DNA from: Oceanospirillaceae bacterium
GTDB taxonomy: Bacteria > Pseudomonadota > Gammaproteobacteria > Pseudomonadales > Balneatricaceae
Length of the DNA stretch: 36,868 nucleotides
Assembly (NCBI GenBank): GCA_003523085.1
Contig: DPHD01000069.1
Location: 1-36,868, forward strand
Direction: 5' to 3'
How positions within the stretch are numbered: the first letter of the stretch is position 1; every line of letters begins with the position of its first letter. The translations under genes and the position numbers were made by a program. Below, one piece after another: positions 1-7,887 of this stretch. A model generated the notes under the pieces. The model did no database searches. It worked only from the letters and a program-made list of their open reading frames with translations, and was not told the origin of the DNA.

Positions 1-1
1 C

Positions 2-232
2 TTTGTTGAATTTGTAACCCGTGTACGTATTGGTAGGGCATGTATTCAACTGGCCGAAACTAGCGATCGTATTTCAGCAATTTGTTTTGACGTTGGATTC
101 AACAACATCACTAATTTTAATCGTCACTTCGTGAAGCTAAAAGGCAAAACACCTGGCGAGTACCGGCGTATTATCCAAACCAATTTAGGCAAAGGTCAAT
201 CGATTGTAAAACCAACAATAGCGATGCCTTAG
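2..232 (+). CDS. AraC-family transcriptional regulator, C-terminal fragment
   Basis: Only the last 76 codons are present; the rest lies before the window. They read as the second helix-turn-helix of an AraC/XylS DNA-binding domain. The block with 'CFDVGFNNITNFNRHF' followed by 'GKTPGEYRR' is the classical AraC signature region. The ligand-binding half is missing, so the inducer cannot be inferred. The stop lies 47 bases before the uxuB-like gene on the same strand, so the two could be co-transcribed or the regulator could act on that gene. Family assignment is firm; the target is a guess from position. Confidence 0.85.
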   Translation, partial: FVEFVTRVRIGRACIQLAETSDRISAICFDVGFNNITNFNRHFVKLKGKTPGEYRRIIQTNLGKGQSIVKPTIAMP

Positions 233-279
233 CCCTCGGCATCTAATAAAAATACGATAGAACTACAAAGATACTCATT

Positions 280-1698
280 ATGAACGCTTTAAATGCGACA
301 CCACTTAGACCCCTTAATTACAGCAAGACAGACTGTGAAGTGGGGATTGTTCACGTTGGCGTTGGCGCTTTTCATCGTGCCCACCAAGCAGTCTACATGA
401 ACAAGTTATTGGGCCATAAAGATCAACAAAAATGGGGTATCACAGGCATTAACTTAAGACCACAAGATGCCAAGATAAACCTCCAATTAGCTGATCAGAA
501 CCACGTATATACACTAAAGACGTTGTCGCCAGACAGCCAGGTTACCTATGAAGAAGTTGGCTCTATATTGTCAACCTTGGACTGGTCAACTAATCCTGAA
601 GCTGCAGCAAAAGCAGTGGATAATGAAAACATTCATTTAATCACCATGACAGTAACTGAAAGTGGCTATTACCTTTCAGAAAATGGCCAACTGGAAATAC
701 AATCTCCAATTATAGTTGAGGCCTTAACAGGCTCAGGGAGCTGTATTTATGCTTACTTACGTGCTTCGTTAAATGCTCGGAAACTCGGCTGTAACTTGCC
801 AATTACCTTACTATGTTGTGACAATTTGCGTGATAATGGCCACTATCTAAAGTTAGGCTTTGAGCAGTTCCTTGTCGCCTGTAACGACACTCATTTGCTT
901 GAGTGGATCGAGAGCAATGTCACTTTCCCTTGCTGTATGGTGGATCGTATTACGCCACGATCTGACGTCATTCATATTGCTGATGTTAAGCAAAAGTTTG
1001 GTTTAGATGACCCCCTCACAATTATGTCTGAAGCTTATACCCAGTGGGTAATAGAGGATAACTTTGCTGGGCCAAAGCCGGATTTTGAACGTGTGGGTGT
1101 GGAGTTAACTGCTGATGTGTCTCCGTATGAAGATGCAAAGATACGAATACTTAACGGCGGTCATACTATATTGGCTTATTTTGCTGCCCTCAAAGGGTAT
1201 GTAACTTACGACCAAAGTTTGGCCGATGACGAACTGAATGGCCTGTTCTCTGCCTATGTAATGAGAGAAGTGATCCCAGCCATTGGTGAGTCCCCTATAA
1301 GTTTAAATGAATATTACCTGCTCACTAAAAAGCGTTTGAGTAACAGCAATATCGCAGACGATATAGCTCGAATATGTGCTGATGGTGGTGTTAAATTTCC
1401 GATATTTATATTGCCGACATTAACCGACTGTTATGCAAGAGGCCATACTCCCGTGTTTGCATTGCAAGGTATTGCTAGTTGGTATGTGTTTATGTGCCAA
1501 GTACAAGCGCAGATGATTCAATTTGATTATATTGAGCCGAACTGGTCACTTTTAGAACCACTTTTAGATGGACAAAATGCCACCAATTTTATTGGGTGTG
1601 AAGAATTATGGGGCAAATTACCGGTCCACTTTCCATTATTTAAACAGCAGCTCACACAGGCTATAACGTTGATGCTAGCGCGGTTTCCTGTGGCCTGA
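280..1698 (+). CDS. uxuB: Fructuronate reductase / mannitol dehydrogenase family (UxuB-like)
   Basis: A 472-residue member of the polyol-specific long-chain dehydrogenase family, of usual length. The N-terminal Rossmann part contains 'GIVHVGVGAFHRAHQ', the family's nucleotide-binding start. Catalytic Lys287, Asn292 and His295 are seen in 'KIRILNGGH', matching the Lys/Asn/His set of mannitol 2-dehydrogenase. UxuB reduces D-fructuronate to D-mannonate with NADH in the cytoplasm; mannitol dehydrogenases oxidise mannitol to fructose. The neighbouring mannonate dehydratase, convergent with only 23 bases between the stops, favours the fructuronate role. No site of the shared regulator motif was found upstream, so it may instead be controlled by the AraC gene before it. 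No strong ribosome binding site was seen. Exact substrate is inferred from context. Confidence 0.82.
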   Translation: MNALNATPLRPLNYSKTDCEVGIVHVGVGAFHRAHQAVYMNKLLGHKDQQKWGITGINLRPQDAKINLQLADQNHVYTLKTLSPDSQVTYEEVGSILSTLDWSTNPEAAAKAVDNENIHLITMTVTESGYYLSENGQLEIQSPIIVEALTGSGSCIYAYLRASLNARKLGCNLPITLLCCDNLRDNGHYLKLGFEQFLVACNDTHLLEWIESNVTFPCCMVDRITPRSDVIHIADVKQKFGLDDPLTIMSEAYTQWVIEDNFAGPKPDFERVGVELTADVSPYEDAKIRILNGGHTILAYFAALKGYVTYDQSLADDELNGLFSAYVMREVIPAIGESPISLNEYYLLTKKRLSNSNIADDIARICADGGVKFPIFILPTLTDCYARGHTPVFALQGIASWYVFMCQVQAQMIQFDYIEPNWSLLEPLLDGQNATNFIGCEELWGKLPVHFPLFKQQLTQAITLMLARFPVA

Positions 1699-1721
1699 AG
1701 TGGGTTGGCAGTAGGTAGATT

Positions 1722-2909
1722 TTAGTCTGTTTTAGAAAGCGTTTGGAGGGCCAGCTCGATACCACGGATTTCGGCTAGGCCTTTCATGCGACCTATGCAG
1801 GAATAACCTGGATTAGTCTGCTTATCCAAATCGTCTAGCATCTGGTGGCCGTGATCTGGGCGCATGGGAATAGCGTATGCTATGCCGTGTTGTTGTTGGT
1901 GCTGTTCTGCTTGTAGTAGTGCTTGTATTACTTGCACCATATCAATATCCCCCTGTAGGTGGCTGGCTTCGTGGAAGCTATTAGGGTCAGTTTGATCGCG
2001 TACAGTAGAACGTAAATGGGCGAAATAGATGCGTGCCTTGTGGGTGTTGATCATGTCGACTAGTTGGTTGTCGGCACGAACGCCATAAGACCCTGTGCAC
2101 ATGGTGAATCCGTTGTGGGCACTGGGTACATGGTCGGCAAGCCAGGCCATATCGTCGTTAGTAGATACAACTCTAGGCAGGCCCAAAATTGGTCTTGGCG
2201 GGTCGTCGGGATGAATGGCCAAGCGTAGTCCGTGTTGCTCGCAAGTTGGTATGATATCTAATAAAAACAGCTTTAAATGGTGGCGCAATTGTTTAGCGTC
2301 GATATCTTGGTAGCGGTCTAACTGCTGCTGAAATTGGTTTAGGGTATAACCCCCTTCAGCACCAGGCAAGCCAGCAATGATGTTTGCCGTAAGCTGCTGT
2401 ATCTGTAGGTCGTTAAGTTGTTGGTAATAGGTTTGTGCGGCGCTCTGATCGGCAACGGAGTACGTGGTGGCAGCGTTTGGTCGCTTAAGTATATACAACT
2501 CAAAAGCGGCAAAGGCGGTTTGATCAAAGCGCAGGGCTTTGGTGCCGTCGGGGAGTGTATAGGCAAGGTCGGTACGAGTCCAATCAAGCACCGGCATAAA
2601 ATTGTAACAGACAGTGGTGATGCCTTGAGAGGCCAGATTGACCAGGCTAACCTTGTAATTATCTATCCAAGTTTGGTAATTGCCAGTGCGGGTTTTGATA
2701 TCTTCGTGTACAGGAATGCTTTCCACAACGGACCAGTTAAGACCATGGGATTCGATCAGCGCCTTGTGTTGTGCTATGCGTGCAACTGACCATATTTCAC
2801 CGTTGCCGATATCATGTAATGCAGACACAATGCCAGTGGCACCAGTTTGCTTTATGTGAGTGAGGGTAACGGGATCGGAGGGGCCAAACCAGCGCCAGGT
2901 TGCTTCCAT
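1722..2909 (-). CDS. uxuA: D-mannonate dehydratase UxuA
   Basis: A 395-residue TIM-barrel enzyme of the xylose-isomerase-like UxuA family, normal length. It dehydrates D-mannonate to 2-keto-3-deoxy-D-gluconate (KDG) in the cytoplasm. The N-terminus 'MEATWRWFGPSDPVTL' is characteristic. Likely metal ligands are visible: His233 in 'HPDDPPRP', Cys271 in 'FTMCTGS', His298 in 'YFAHLRS' and Asp352 in 'MRPDHGHQM'. A perfect 17-bp palindrome about 63 bases before the start resembles operators in front of the alginate operons, so UxuA probably belongs to the same regulon. A second, unrelated mannonate dehydratase (ManD type) is encoded about 14 kb away in the same locus. A purine-rich AGAGA lies shortly before the ATG. 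Confidence 0.93.
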   Translation of the reverse strand: MEATWRWFGPSDPVTLTHIKQTGATGIVSALHDIGNGEIWSVARIAQHKALIESHGLNWSVVESIPVHEDIKTRTGNYQTWIDNYKVSLVNLASQGITTVCYNFMPVLDWTRTDLAYTLPDGTKALRFDQTAFAAFELYILKRPNAATTYSVADQSAAQTYYQQLNDLQIQQLTANIIAGLPGAEGGYTLNQFQQQLDRYQDIDAKQLRHHLKLFLLDIIPTCEQHGLRLAIHPDDPPRPILGLPRVVSTNDDMAWLADHVPSAHNGFTMCTGSYGVRADNQLVDMINTHKARIYFAHLRSTVRDQTDPNSFHEASHLQGDIDMVQVIQALLQAEQHQQQHGIAYAIPMRPDHGHQMLDDLDKQTNPGYSCIGRMKGLAEIRGIELALQTLSKTD

Positions 2910-2971
2910 TGGATTCTCTACTTGCTTTAGGTTGATATAAAGTAAAGATAGATTGCCTAATCTATAAAATA

Positions 2972-2988
2972 ATATTGTATTACAATAT
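2972..2988. promoter_or_regulatory. Putative GntR/FadR-type operator upstream of uxuA
   Basis: The sequence ATATTGTATTACAATAT is a perfect odd palindrome of 17 bp centred on 2980. Its core TTGTATTACAA fits TNGTNNNACNA, the known operator pattern of the FadR subfamily of GntR regulators. It lies between the GntR gene and uxuA, about 63 bases before the uxuA start. The same core recurs twice between the lyase operon and kdgF. That a regulator binds here is inferred. Confidence 0.75.
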
Positions 2989-3052
2989 GGTATTTGGCGA
3001 GAAAATGGAAGGGATTTGACGCCGTTTTAGCAATCTGAGAATGCAAGCTTGG

Positions 3053-3766
3053 TTAGCTTGACTTGCCTAGGCCGTGCTTATCTTTTTGCATTAATGATTG
3101 ACTCGCCTTAAAGGCACGGGTTGAATCACCAGCCATAATAGCATCATAGATTTCACGGTGTTCATCAATGCACACGCCACCATCTTTTGAGGAAAACAAG
3201 ATAAACCATTTGAACATGGCAACGAGTACATTGCCAAATGGGACGTAAAAACTATTGCCGCTAGAGATGAATATCATGCGGTGAAATTGGGCATCAGTTT
3301 CGATCCACTGGTCCTGATCAAAGTCTTCTGCAATAGCGCACATGCGTTGAAAGGTGGTGGTAAGCTCAATACGTTGTTCCTTGGTGGCACGTTCAGCGGC
3401 GAAGGCGCAGGCTTGGGGTTCAATGGCTTTACGTAAATCCAAAAATTCTAAATAGATATCTTTCTTGGTTTCAATGCCTACCATCCATTCTAGTAGTTGC
3501 ACGTCCAGAAAGTTCCAGTTGGTTTTGCAACGTACGCGGGTACCAACACGTGGCTTAGATTCCACCATACCTTTAGAATAAAGAATTTTAATTGCTTCTC
3601 TAAAGGCCGTACGACTGACGCCCATCTTTTCGCAAAGCACGGGTTCGCTAGGTAAGGTTTCGCCTTCAGCAATTTCACCGGATAAGATCTTAGTAGCAAT
3701 TTCACGCGCTACCTGGCCATTGAGGTGGCTGTTGGTTTGGCCGATGTTTGCAAACGCTGTATTCAT
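3053..3766 (-). CDS. GntR-family (FadR/FCD subfamily) transcriptional regulator
   Basis: A 237-residue regulator. Residues about 15-80 form the GntR winged helix-turn-helix ('LPSEPVLCEKMGVSRTAFRE', then 'KGMVESKPRVGTRV'). The rest is an all-helical FCD effector domain with 'DAQFHRM' and 'DEHREIYDAI', which carry typical metal- or ligand-binding Asp and His positions. FCD regulators of sugar-acid genes usually repress until a pathway intermediate (KDG, KDPG or DEH type) binds. It sits between the lyase/kinase/reductase operon and uxuA on the same strand. One candidate operator lies just before its own start, suggesting autoregulation, and three more lie in front of the other operons. The effector cannot be read from the sequence. 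Confidence 0.9.
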   Translation of the reverse strand: MNTAFANIGQTNSHLNGQVAREIATKILSGEIAEGETLPSEPVLCEKMGVSRTAFREAIKILYSKGMVESKPRVGTRVRCKTNWNFLDVQLLEWMVGIETKKDIYLEFLDLRKAIEPQACAFAAERATKEQRIELTTTFQRMCAIAEDFDQDQWIETDAQFHRMIFISSGNSFYVPFGNVLVAMFKWFILFSSKDGGVCIDEHREIYDAIMAGDSTRAFKASQSLMQKDKHGLGKSS

Positions 3767-3779
3767 TTAGAGTCCCTTA

Positions 3780-3790
3780 TAGTCATACAA
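3780..3790. promoter_or_regulatory. Putative autoregulatory operator of the GntR gene
   Basis: On the minus strand this reads TTGTATGACTA, fitting TNGTNNNACNA. It begins 14 bases upstream of the regulator's ATG, just before its AAGGGA ribosome binding site. A minus-strand TACAAT just upstream could be a -10 box. The right half is weaker than in the other three sites, so confidence is lower. Confidence 0.45.
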
Positions 3791-3859
3791 TTGATTGTAC
3801 CGAGTCATCTAGTGGAACGGAACCTTTTATTTCGCTTATCACTATCTGAGCCTTGGATA

Positions 3860-3901
3860 TTGGTTTGGCTACTAGCACATGTTTGCTAATAACCAAACCA
3901 A
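3860..3901 (-). other. Hairpin at the 3' end of the lyase-kinase-reductase operon
   Basis: TTGGTTTGG and CCAAACCAA form a perfect 9-bp stem around a 24-base interior in which TAGC and GCTA can also pair. It starts about 20 bases past the reductase stop. No T-run follows on the minus strand, so a mRNA 3'-end stabilising structure is as likely as a terminator. Confidence 0.4.
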
Positions 3902-3921
3902 AGGGCTATGTGAAAGCCGTG

Positions 3922-4695
3922 TTATGGGGCCATTTGGCCACCGTTTACATCAATGATTTGTCCGGTTATGTAACCACTCATGGCGTGAGAGGCCAAGAAC
4001 AGGTAGGTGGGTGCCATTTCTTCAATCGTACCAAATCGCTTCATGGCGATGGAGTTGGCGATTGCGCTTTTTAGTTCATCGCTCTTGTCATCGTGGAAGG
4101 CTGTGTCTATGGTGCCTGGTGAGACAACGTTGAAGCGTAGGCCATCTGCGGTGAGCTCTTTAACCCAGTTACGGTGTAGGTTGTGCAACCATGCTTTTGA
4201 TGCAGCGTATAAGCCAGCGCCCATGCCACCACCTTCACGGCCAGCGATAGAACCGGTAGAGATGACTGCCGCCGTTGTGCCACTAGCTGCAGCGGAAGCT
4301 TTGAGGTGAGGAATTGCATACTTGGTTACCATTAACACCGAACGCGCGTTAAGGTCCATAACATGGTCGTAAAATTCGTCACTCATGGCGTCCATCTTGC
4401 AGCGACCACCTAGGCCACCAGCATTGTTGATCAACACGTCCATACCACCAAAAGCGTGCACAAATTCGCTCACGAGTTGATCACATTGGGCGGACTTGGT
4501 TAGGTCGGCTTGGAAATACTTAACTTCACCAAGGCCTCCTAGTTCGGCCATGGCGTGTTCAGTACGTTGGTTATTTTGGCTGCTGTTGATACCAACAATT
4601 GCGCCAGCTTGCAAAAAAGCTTTGGCAGCGGCTAAGCCGATACCCGCGGTTGAACCAGTAATAAGGATGCGTTTGCCTGTTAAATCTTGAAACAT
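3922..4695 (-). CDS. dehR: DEH reductase, SDR family (A1-R-like)
   Basis: A 257-residue classical short-chain dehydrogenase, nearly the length of Sphingomonas A1-R (258). It should reduce 4-deoxy-L-erythro-5-hexoseulose uronate (DEH), the product of alginate lyases, to KDG using NAD(P)H. Visible are the TGxxxGxG loop at residues 13-20, NNAG at 90-93, Ser149 in 'STGSIAG' and Tyr163/Lys167 in 'YAASK'. The start at 4695 was chosen because AAGGAAA sits just before it; an upstream in-frame Met would run into the kinase gene. The stretches 'NNAGGLGGR', 'VISTGSIAG' and 'SGYITGQ' closely resemble A1-R as I remember it. After strand beta-2 it has 'NSSQNN' without an obvious basic residue, so NADH versus NADPH use is open. 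Last gene of the lyase operon. Confidence 0.85.
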   Translation of the reverse strand: MFQDLTGKRILITGSTAGIGLAAAKAFLQAGAIVGINSSQNNQRTEHAMAELGGLGEVKYFQADLTKSAQCDQLVSEFVHAFGGMDVLINNAGGLGGRCKMDAMSDEFYDHVMDLNARSVLMVTKYAIPHLKASAAASGTTAAVISTGSIAGREGGGMGAGLYAASKAWLHNLHRNWVKELTADGLRFNVVSPGTIDTAFHDDKSDELKSAIANSIAMKRFGTIEEMAPTYLFLASHAMSGYITGQIIDVNGGQMAP

Positions 4696-4726
4696 AAATA
4701 TATTTCCTTGTAGTTTGTTTGATGCG

Positions 4727-5713
4727 TTAGTTGTTGATGGGCTGCTGAACGAGTTTTTGAATGGCAGCAACGGTGTCTTTCAAAGCATTACGTTCAATAA
4801 CAGCACCGTGGTTTTGTATTACGGTACCCGCAACCTTGTGCCCAATGGTTGCGTTTAATTCGGAGTTTTGTGTGTTACTTAAGCGTCCACAAAGGTAACC
4901 AGCACTGAAAGAGTCTCCTGCAGCGTTGGTGTCAATGATCTTGTCTGGGTTAATGGTGTCGGCGGCTATTTGGCCACTAAAGTCTGCGGTCTTAACAATG
5001 CATGGCTCAGCGCCGCATTTGATAACGAGTTCGGCAATGCTGGTGTCGGCATAGCGTACAATTGTGGCGGAAGGAGTGGGATCCTGCCAAATAGCCTGTT
5101 CGTCATCAAAGGTCAAAAATGCGATGTCAGTCGTATCTAGTATGCGCCTATACCAAGCTTGAGTGGTGGCAAGATCAGGCCACAATTTGGCTCTGTAGTT
5201 ATTATCAAAACATATAATGCTGCCACTGCTTCGAGCCTCAATCAGTAGGCCCAACAAGCGTTCACGTGAATACTCATCCAGAATGGCAAATGAAATTCCT
5301 GAAACATAGATGCAGTCATATTCAGCAAGGCTAGATAAGCTAGGTGTTGTTGTGTCTTTAAATAATTCCTTGGCCGCTGAGTTGTCGCGCCAATAGGAAA
5401 ACGTACGTTCTCCTTGGTCGTCGATATGCACGTAATACAAACCAGGTAGCTTGTTGCTTATTCGCCTAACATGATCGCAGTGAATATTTTCTTGCCGCCA
5501 CGTGGCAAGCATGTCGTTACTAAATTGGTCAGTGCCAAGAGCGGTAAGGTAATGCACTTCTGCACCGTGAATACAGGCTAAGCGTGCTAGATAGGTGGCC
5601 GTATTGAATGTGTCACCAGCATAGGTTTTGTGTATGTTGCCATCGGCTAGTTGTTGTAGCTGAATCATGCATTCACCTACGAGGGCAATACGAGGCCCAG
5701 AGTTCTGTTTCAT
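4727..5713 (-). CDS. kdgK: 2-keto-3-deoxygluconate kinase, PfkB family
   Basis: A 328-residue PfkB/ribokinase-fold sugar kinase that should phosphorylate KDG to KDPG with ATP. The N-terminal 'ALVGECMIQL' and 'YAGDTFNTATYLAR' are typical of KdgK rather than fructokinases. The signature 'DTNAAGDSF' at 261-269 carries the catalytic base Asp267, with Ala in place of the usual first Gly of GAGD. 'FDNNYRAKLW' near residue 170 is also KdgK-like. Its ATG overlaps the upstream lyase stop by four bases (ATGA), indicating translational coupling. It joins the DEH route and the mannonate route at their common product. KDPG aldolase is not in the window. Confidence 0.93.
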   Translation of the reverse strand: MKQNSGPRIALVGECMIQLQQLADGNIHKTYAGDTFNTATYLARLACIHGAEVHYLTALGTDQFSNDMLATWRQENIHCDHVRRISNKLPGLYYVHIDDQGERTFSYWRDNSAAKELFKDTTTPSLSSLAEYDCIYVSGISFAILDEYSRERLLGLLIEARSSGSIICFDNNYRAKLWPDLATTQAWYRRILDTTDIAFLTFDDEQAIWQDPTPSATIVRYADTSIAELVIKCGAEPCIVKTADFSGQIAADTINPDKIIDTNAAGDSFSAGYLCGRLSNTQNSELNATIGHKVAGTVIQNHGAVIERNALKDTVAAIQKLVQQPINN

Positions 5714-7887
5714 TGTGTATGCACCCCAGTAGACGTTAGCACGGCCACGCTGCCATGCCAGCTGATGGTCTCACCGTTGATGACAATATCGTGTTGGCCA
5801 TGGGCAGTATTACCTTTCCAATGGCAAATTAGGCAGCGCCCGAGAGATGACTCATGAATTTCCACAATATTGGCGTCAGTGGATTGGTGTAACACCTGTA
5901 CATGCGATACCGCAGTGCGAGCTTGTTCTGATTGTTCTAGGGATTCGTCAAAGTGGCCATGCTGTTCAAATACACTGGCAAACAGTTGGTTGGAGTTACT
6001 ATCGCGAATGATAAAGGCGGGTTCGTTACGTAGATTGAAATCGGGGTCATTAGCACCAATGCGAGCAAACAACAACTCAGTGTCGCTATTGGTTGCTGTG
6101 ACCATGCTGTAATAACTGTCGCCCATCAGCCAACTGATCATCGCACCATGTTTTGGTAATGGGCCTATGGATGATGCCTGGTGCCATAGATGTTGGTAGC
6201 CATCTTGTGTGCCCAAAGGTACCAGACACTGATGGCTGTTATAGGCGAAATTGGTGTGGGTAATCTGACCATCGTAATGAATCGGCAGGTCATATTGATG
6301 CGCGTCTTCACTAGTCAGTTCAAATAGGTCAACAAGTAACGGCGAGCCTTGTGGGCGGTTAAGTAGCAGCACCGTACGCTGCATGTCCACACTGTCATAG
6401 TAATCTTTAGCCGAGGCAGACAAGACCTGACCAAAAGTAGCATCCGGCTGGAATAGCTGCAGTTCGCCCCAGTGTTGTTCTGCGGTCGCTGTATCGGCGT
6501 TATTTTGGCTGCCTTGGTCAACGGTAACCGTATTGTGGGCAATGGTTTGTTTGCAGTAGCTTTTGTTCTCTGGGATGTAGCGGCCACCAAATTTTGGCTC
6601 TACATTGACCCAACGTCCAAAGCCATAGTCTTTAAGTACTTCTTGGCCTCGGTTAAACCAGCCTAAGTGAAGCCCATCAAAATGCCCATGATCAAGAGCA
6701 GAATGCAAAGTATGGTCGCTGCCATGCTGGCCGTACCATAGGTTTATCATGTGGATATCCGAGTTGTACTCTTGGCGCAGCATTCCTAGGCCGCCTTTAT
6801 CGCCTGCGGCACCGTCATTCAAAGTGAGGCTGCCCCAGTTGAGTGGCTTTTGCTCACCTTGTGCTGCTTGAGATAAGGCAATACTACCGGCGGCTAACCA
6901 CACCTGGTCTTGAATTTGGGCCATCGCCAGCAAGTTGTCGCTGGGGCCATAGTGCTGGTAGCAAAGGCTTGCGGCTACGATCAGCCCTTCGTCGTTGATG
7001 CCAATGGTTTTTGATGAATCGTTTAGAGCCGGGAAGGTGCCATCGGGAAAAACCGTAGACATAAGCGCTTCAGTGGTGCGCCGTATTACTGCACTTTCAA
7101 ATTCAAAGATATCCAGCTGGGGCATTTTTCTAGCAATGCATGCGGCTAGAATCAACAGTGGGCGGATAGCAAACCGATGATAATAGGGCCCTTCCATGTA
7201 ATAACCATCGGGCGAAAAGAGATACTTCAATTGCGCCAAAAAGCCGCCGCTTTCACCATCACCTTTGAGCCCAAAGATCGCCGTATTGGCAATTTTCTCG
7301 TCCTCAAGGGCAAGTCCACAAACCCCCACGCCTGCTACAGCCCATAAACCATGGTTGTGGATGATGTCAAAGTCGTGGGCATAAGTATCGGTAAACAAAG
7401 CGACCATTTCACGGAATAACTGGGTTTCGACTAGCTGCCGTTGAGCCTTCGTCATCTCTTGTTTGATGCATGCGTAGGCGAGCGAGGCGTACATGAGCCA
7501 CATGTTTTCGTTGAGGGTCTGGTGAAAAAGGCGACCTGGAGGGTTAGTGTCTTTGCTAGTGTTTAGTGTTAGTTGTGGGTAGATGTTGGCATATTCAATC
7601 AGCATGTTGATGCAAAAATCCAGATAACGATGATCTTGGGTAATTAGCCACAACTGGCTAGCGTTGTTAAGCTGAATGTAGTTTTGCTTATGACGGTTGT
7701 GTTCATAACCACCCGCTTCACCATGGCCGGGAATTTCAATGCCAACGCAGGCCATATAAGCGTCTGTAGACTCGGTCATACGGTAAACACTGCGCGTTAA
7801 CAGGTCATCTTCGGCAGTATGGGCTAACACGTGAGTATGTATCTGGCGCGCTTCTTCTTTAGACATTAAAAGATAAGAGTGACTCAT
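5710..7887 (-). CDS. Cytoplasmic oligoalginate lyase, heparinase II/III fold (PL17-like), copy 1
   Basis: A 725-residue protein with an N-terminal (alpha/alpha) toroid and a C-terminal heparinase II/III-like beta-sheet domain. PL17 enzymes release unsaturated monouronate exolytically from alginate oligomers. Catalytic residues known from Saccharophagus Alg17c can be placed: Gln123 in 'GRLFHQ', Asn178-His179 in 'IHNHGLW', Tyr236 and Arg238 in 'GPYYHRFA', with spacing close to the Alg17c set. No signal peptide or lipobox is visible, so the enzyme should act in the cytoplasm on imported oligomers, unlike many secreted PL17 lyases. It overlaps both neighbours by four bases and is a tandem paralogue of the next gene upstream. 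PL15 is a related-fold alternative. Substrate (M or G preference) is not readable. Confidence 0.85.
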   Translation of the reverse strand: MSHSYLLMSKEEARQIHTHVLAHTAEDDLLTRSVYRMTESTDAYMACVGIEIPGHGEAGGYEHNRHKQNYIQLNNASQLWLITQDHRYLDFCINMLIEYANIYPQLTLNTSKDTNPPGRLFHQTLNENMWLMYASLAYACIKQEMTKAQRQLVETQLFREMVALFTDTYAHDFDIIHNHGLWAVAGVGVCGLALEDEKIANTAIFGLKGDGESGGFLAQLKYLFSPDGYYMEGPYYHRFAIRPLLILAACIARKMPQLDIFEFESAVIRRTTEALMSTVFPDGTFPALNDSSKTIGINDEGLIVAASLCYQHYGPSDNLLAMAQIQDQVWLAAGSIALSQAAQGEQKPLNWGSLTLNDGAAGDKGGLGMLRQEYNSDIHMINLWYGQHGSDHTLHSALDHGHFDGLHLGWFNRGQEVLKDYGFGRWVNVEPKFGGRYIPENKSYCKQTIAHNTVTVDQGSQNNADTATAEQHWGELQLFQPDATFGQVLSASAKDYYDSVDMQRTVLLLNRPQGSPLLVDLFELTSEDAHQYDLPIHYDGQITHTNFAYNSHQCLVPLGTQDGYQHLWHQASSIGPLPKHGAMISWLMGDSYYSMVTATNSDTELLFARIGANDPDFNLRNEPAFIIRDSNSNQLFASVFEQHGHFDESLEQSEQARTAVSHVQVLHQSTDANIVEIHESSLGRCLICHWKGNTAHGQHDIVINGETISWHGSVAVLTSTGVHTQ

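Noticed and set aside
2418..2789. 123-codon plus-strand frame opposite uxuA
   Set aside because: Lies wholly inside uxuA, has no ribosome site and no recognisable protein features; an antisense shadow.
3786..3799. TACAAT-TG-ATTGTA inverted repeat as the GntR operator
   Set aside because: Half-sites face the opposite way from the three strong operators; the overlapping TNGTNNNACNA match at 3780-3790 is preferred, and the TACAAT may instead be a -10 box.
4696..4770. Longer N-terminus for the DEH reductase
   Set aside because: The extra 25 residues run into the kinase gene and are not SDR-like; the start at 4695 has AAGGAAA just upstream and gives the A1-R length.
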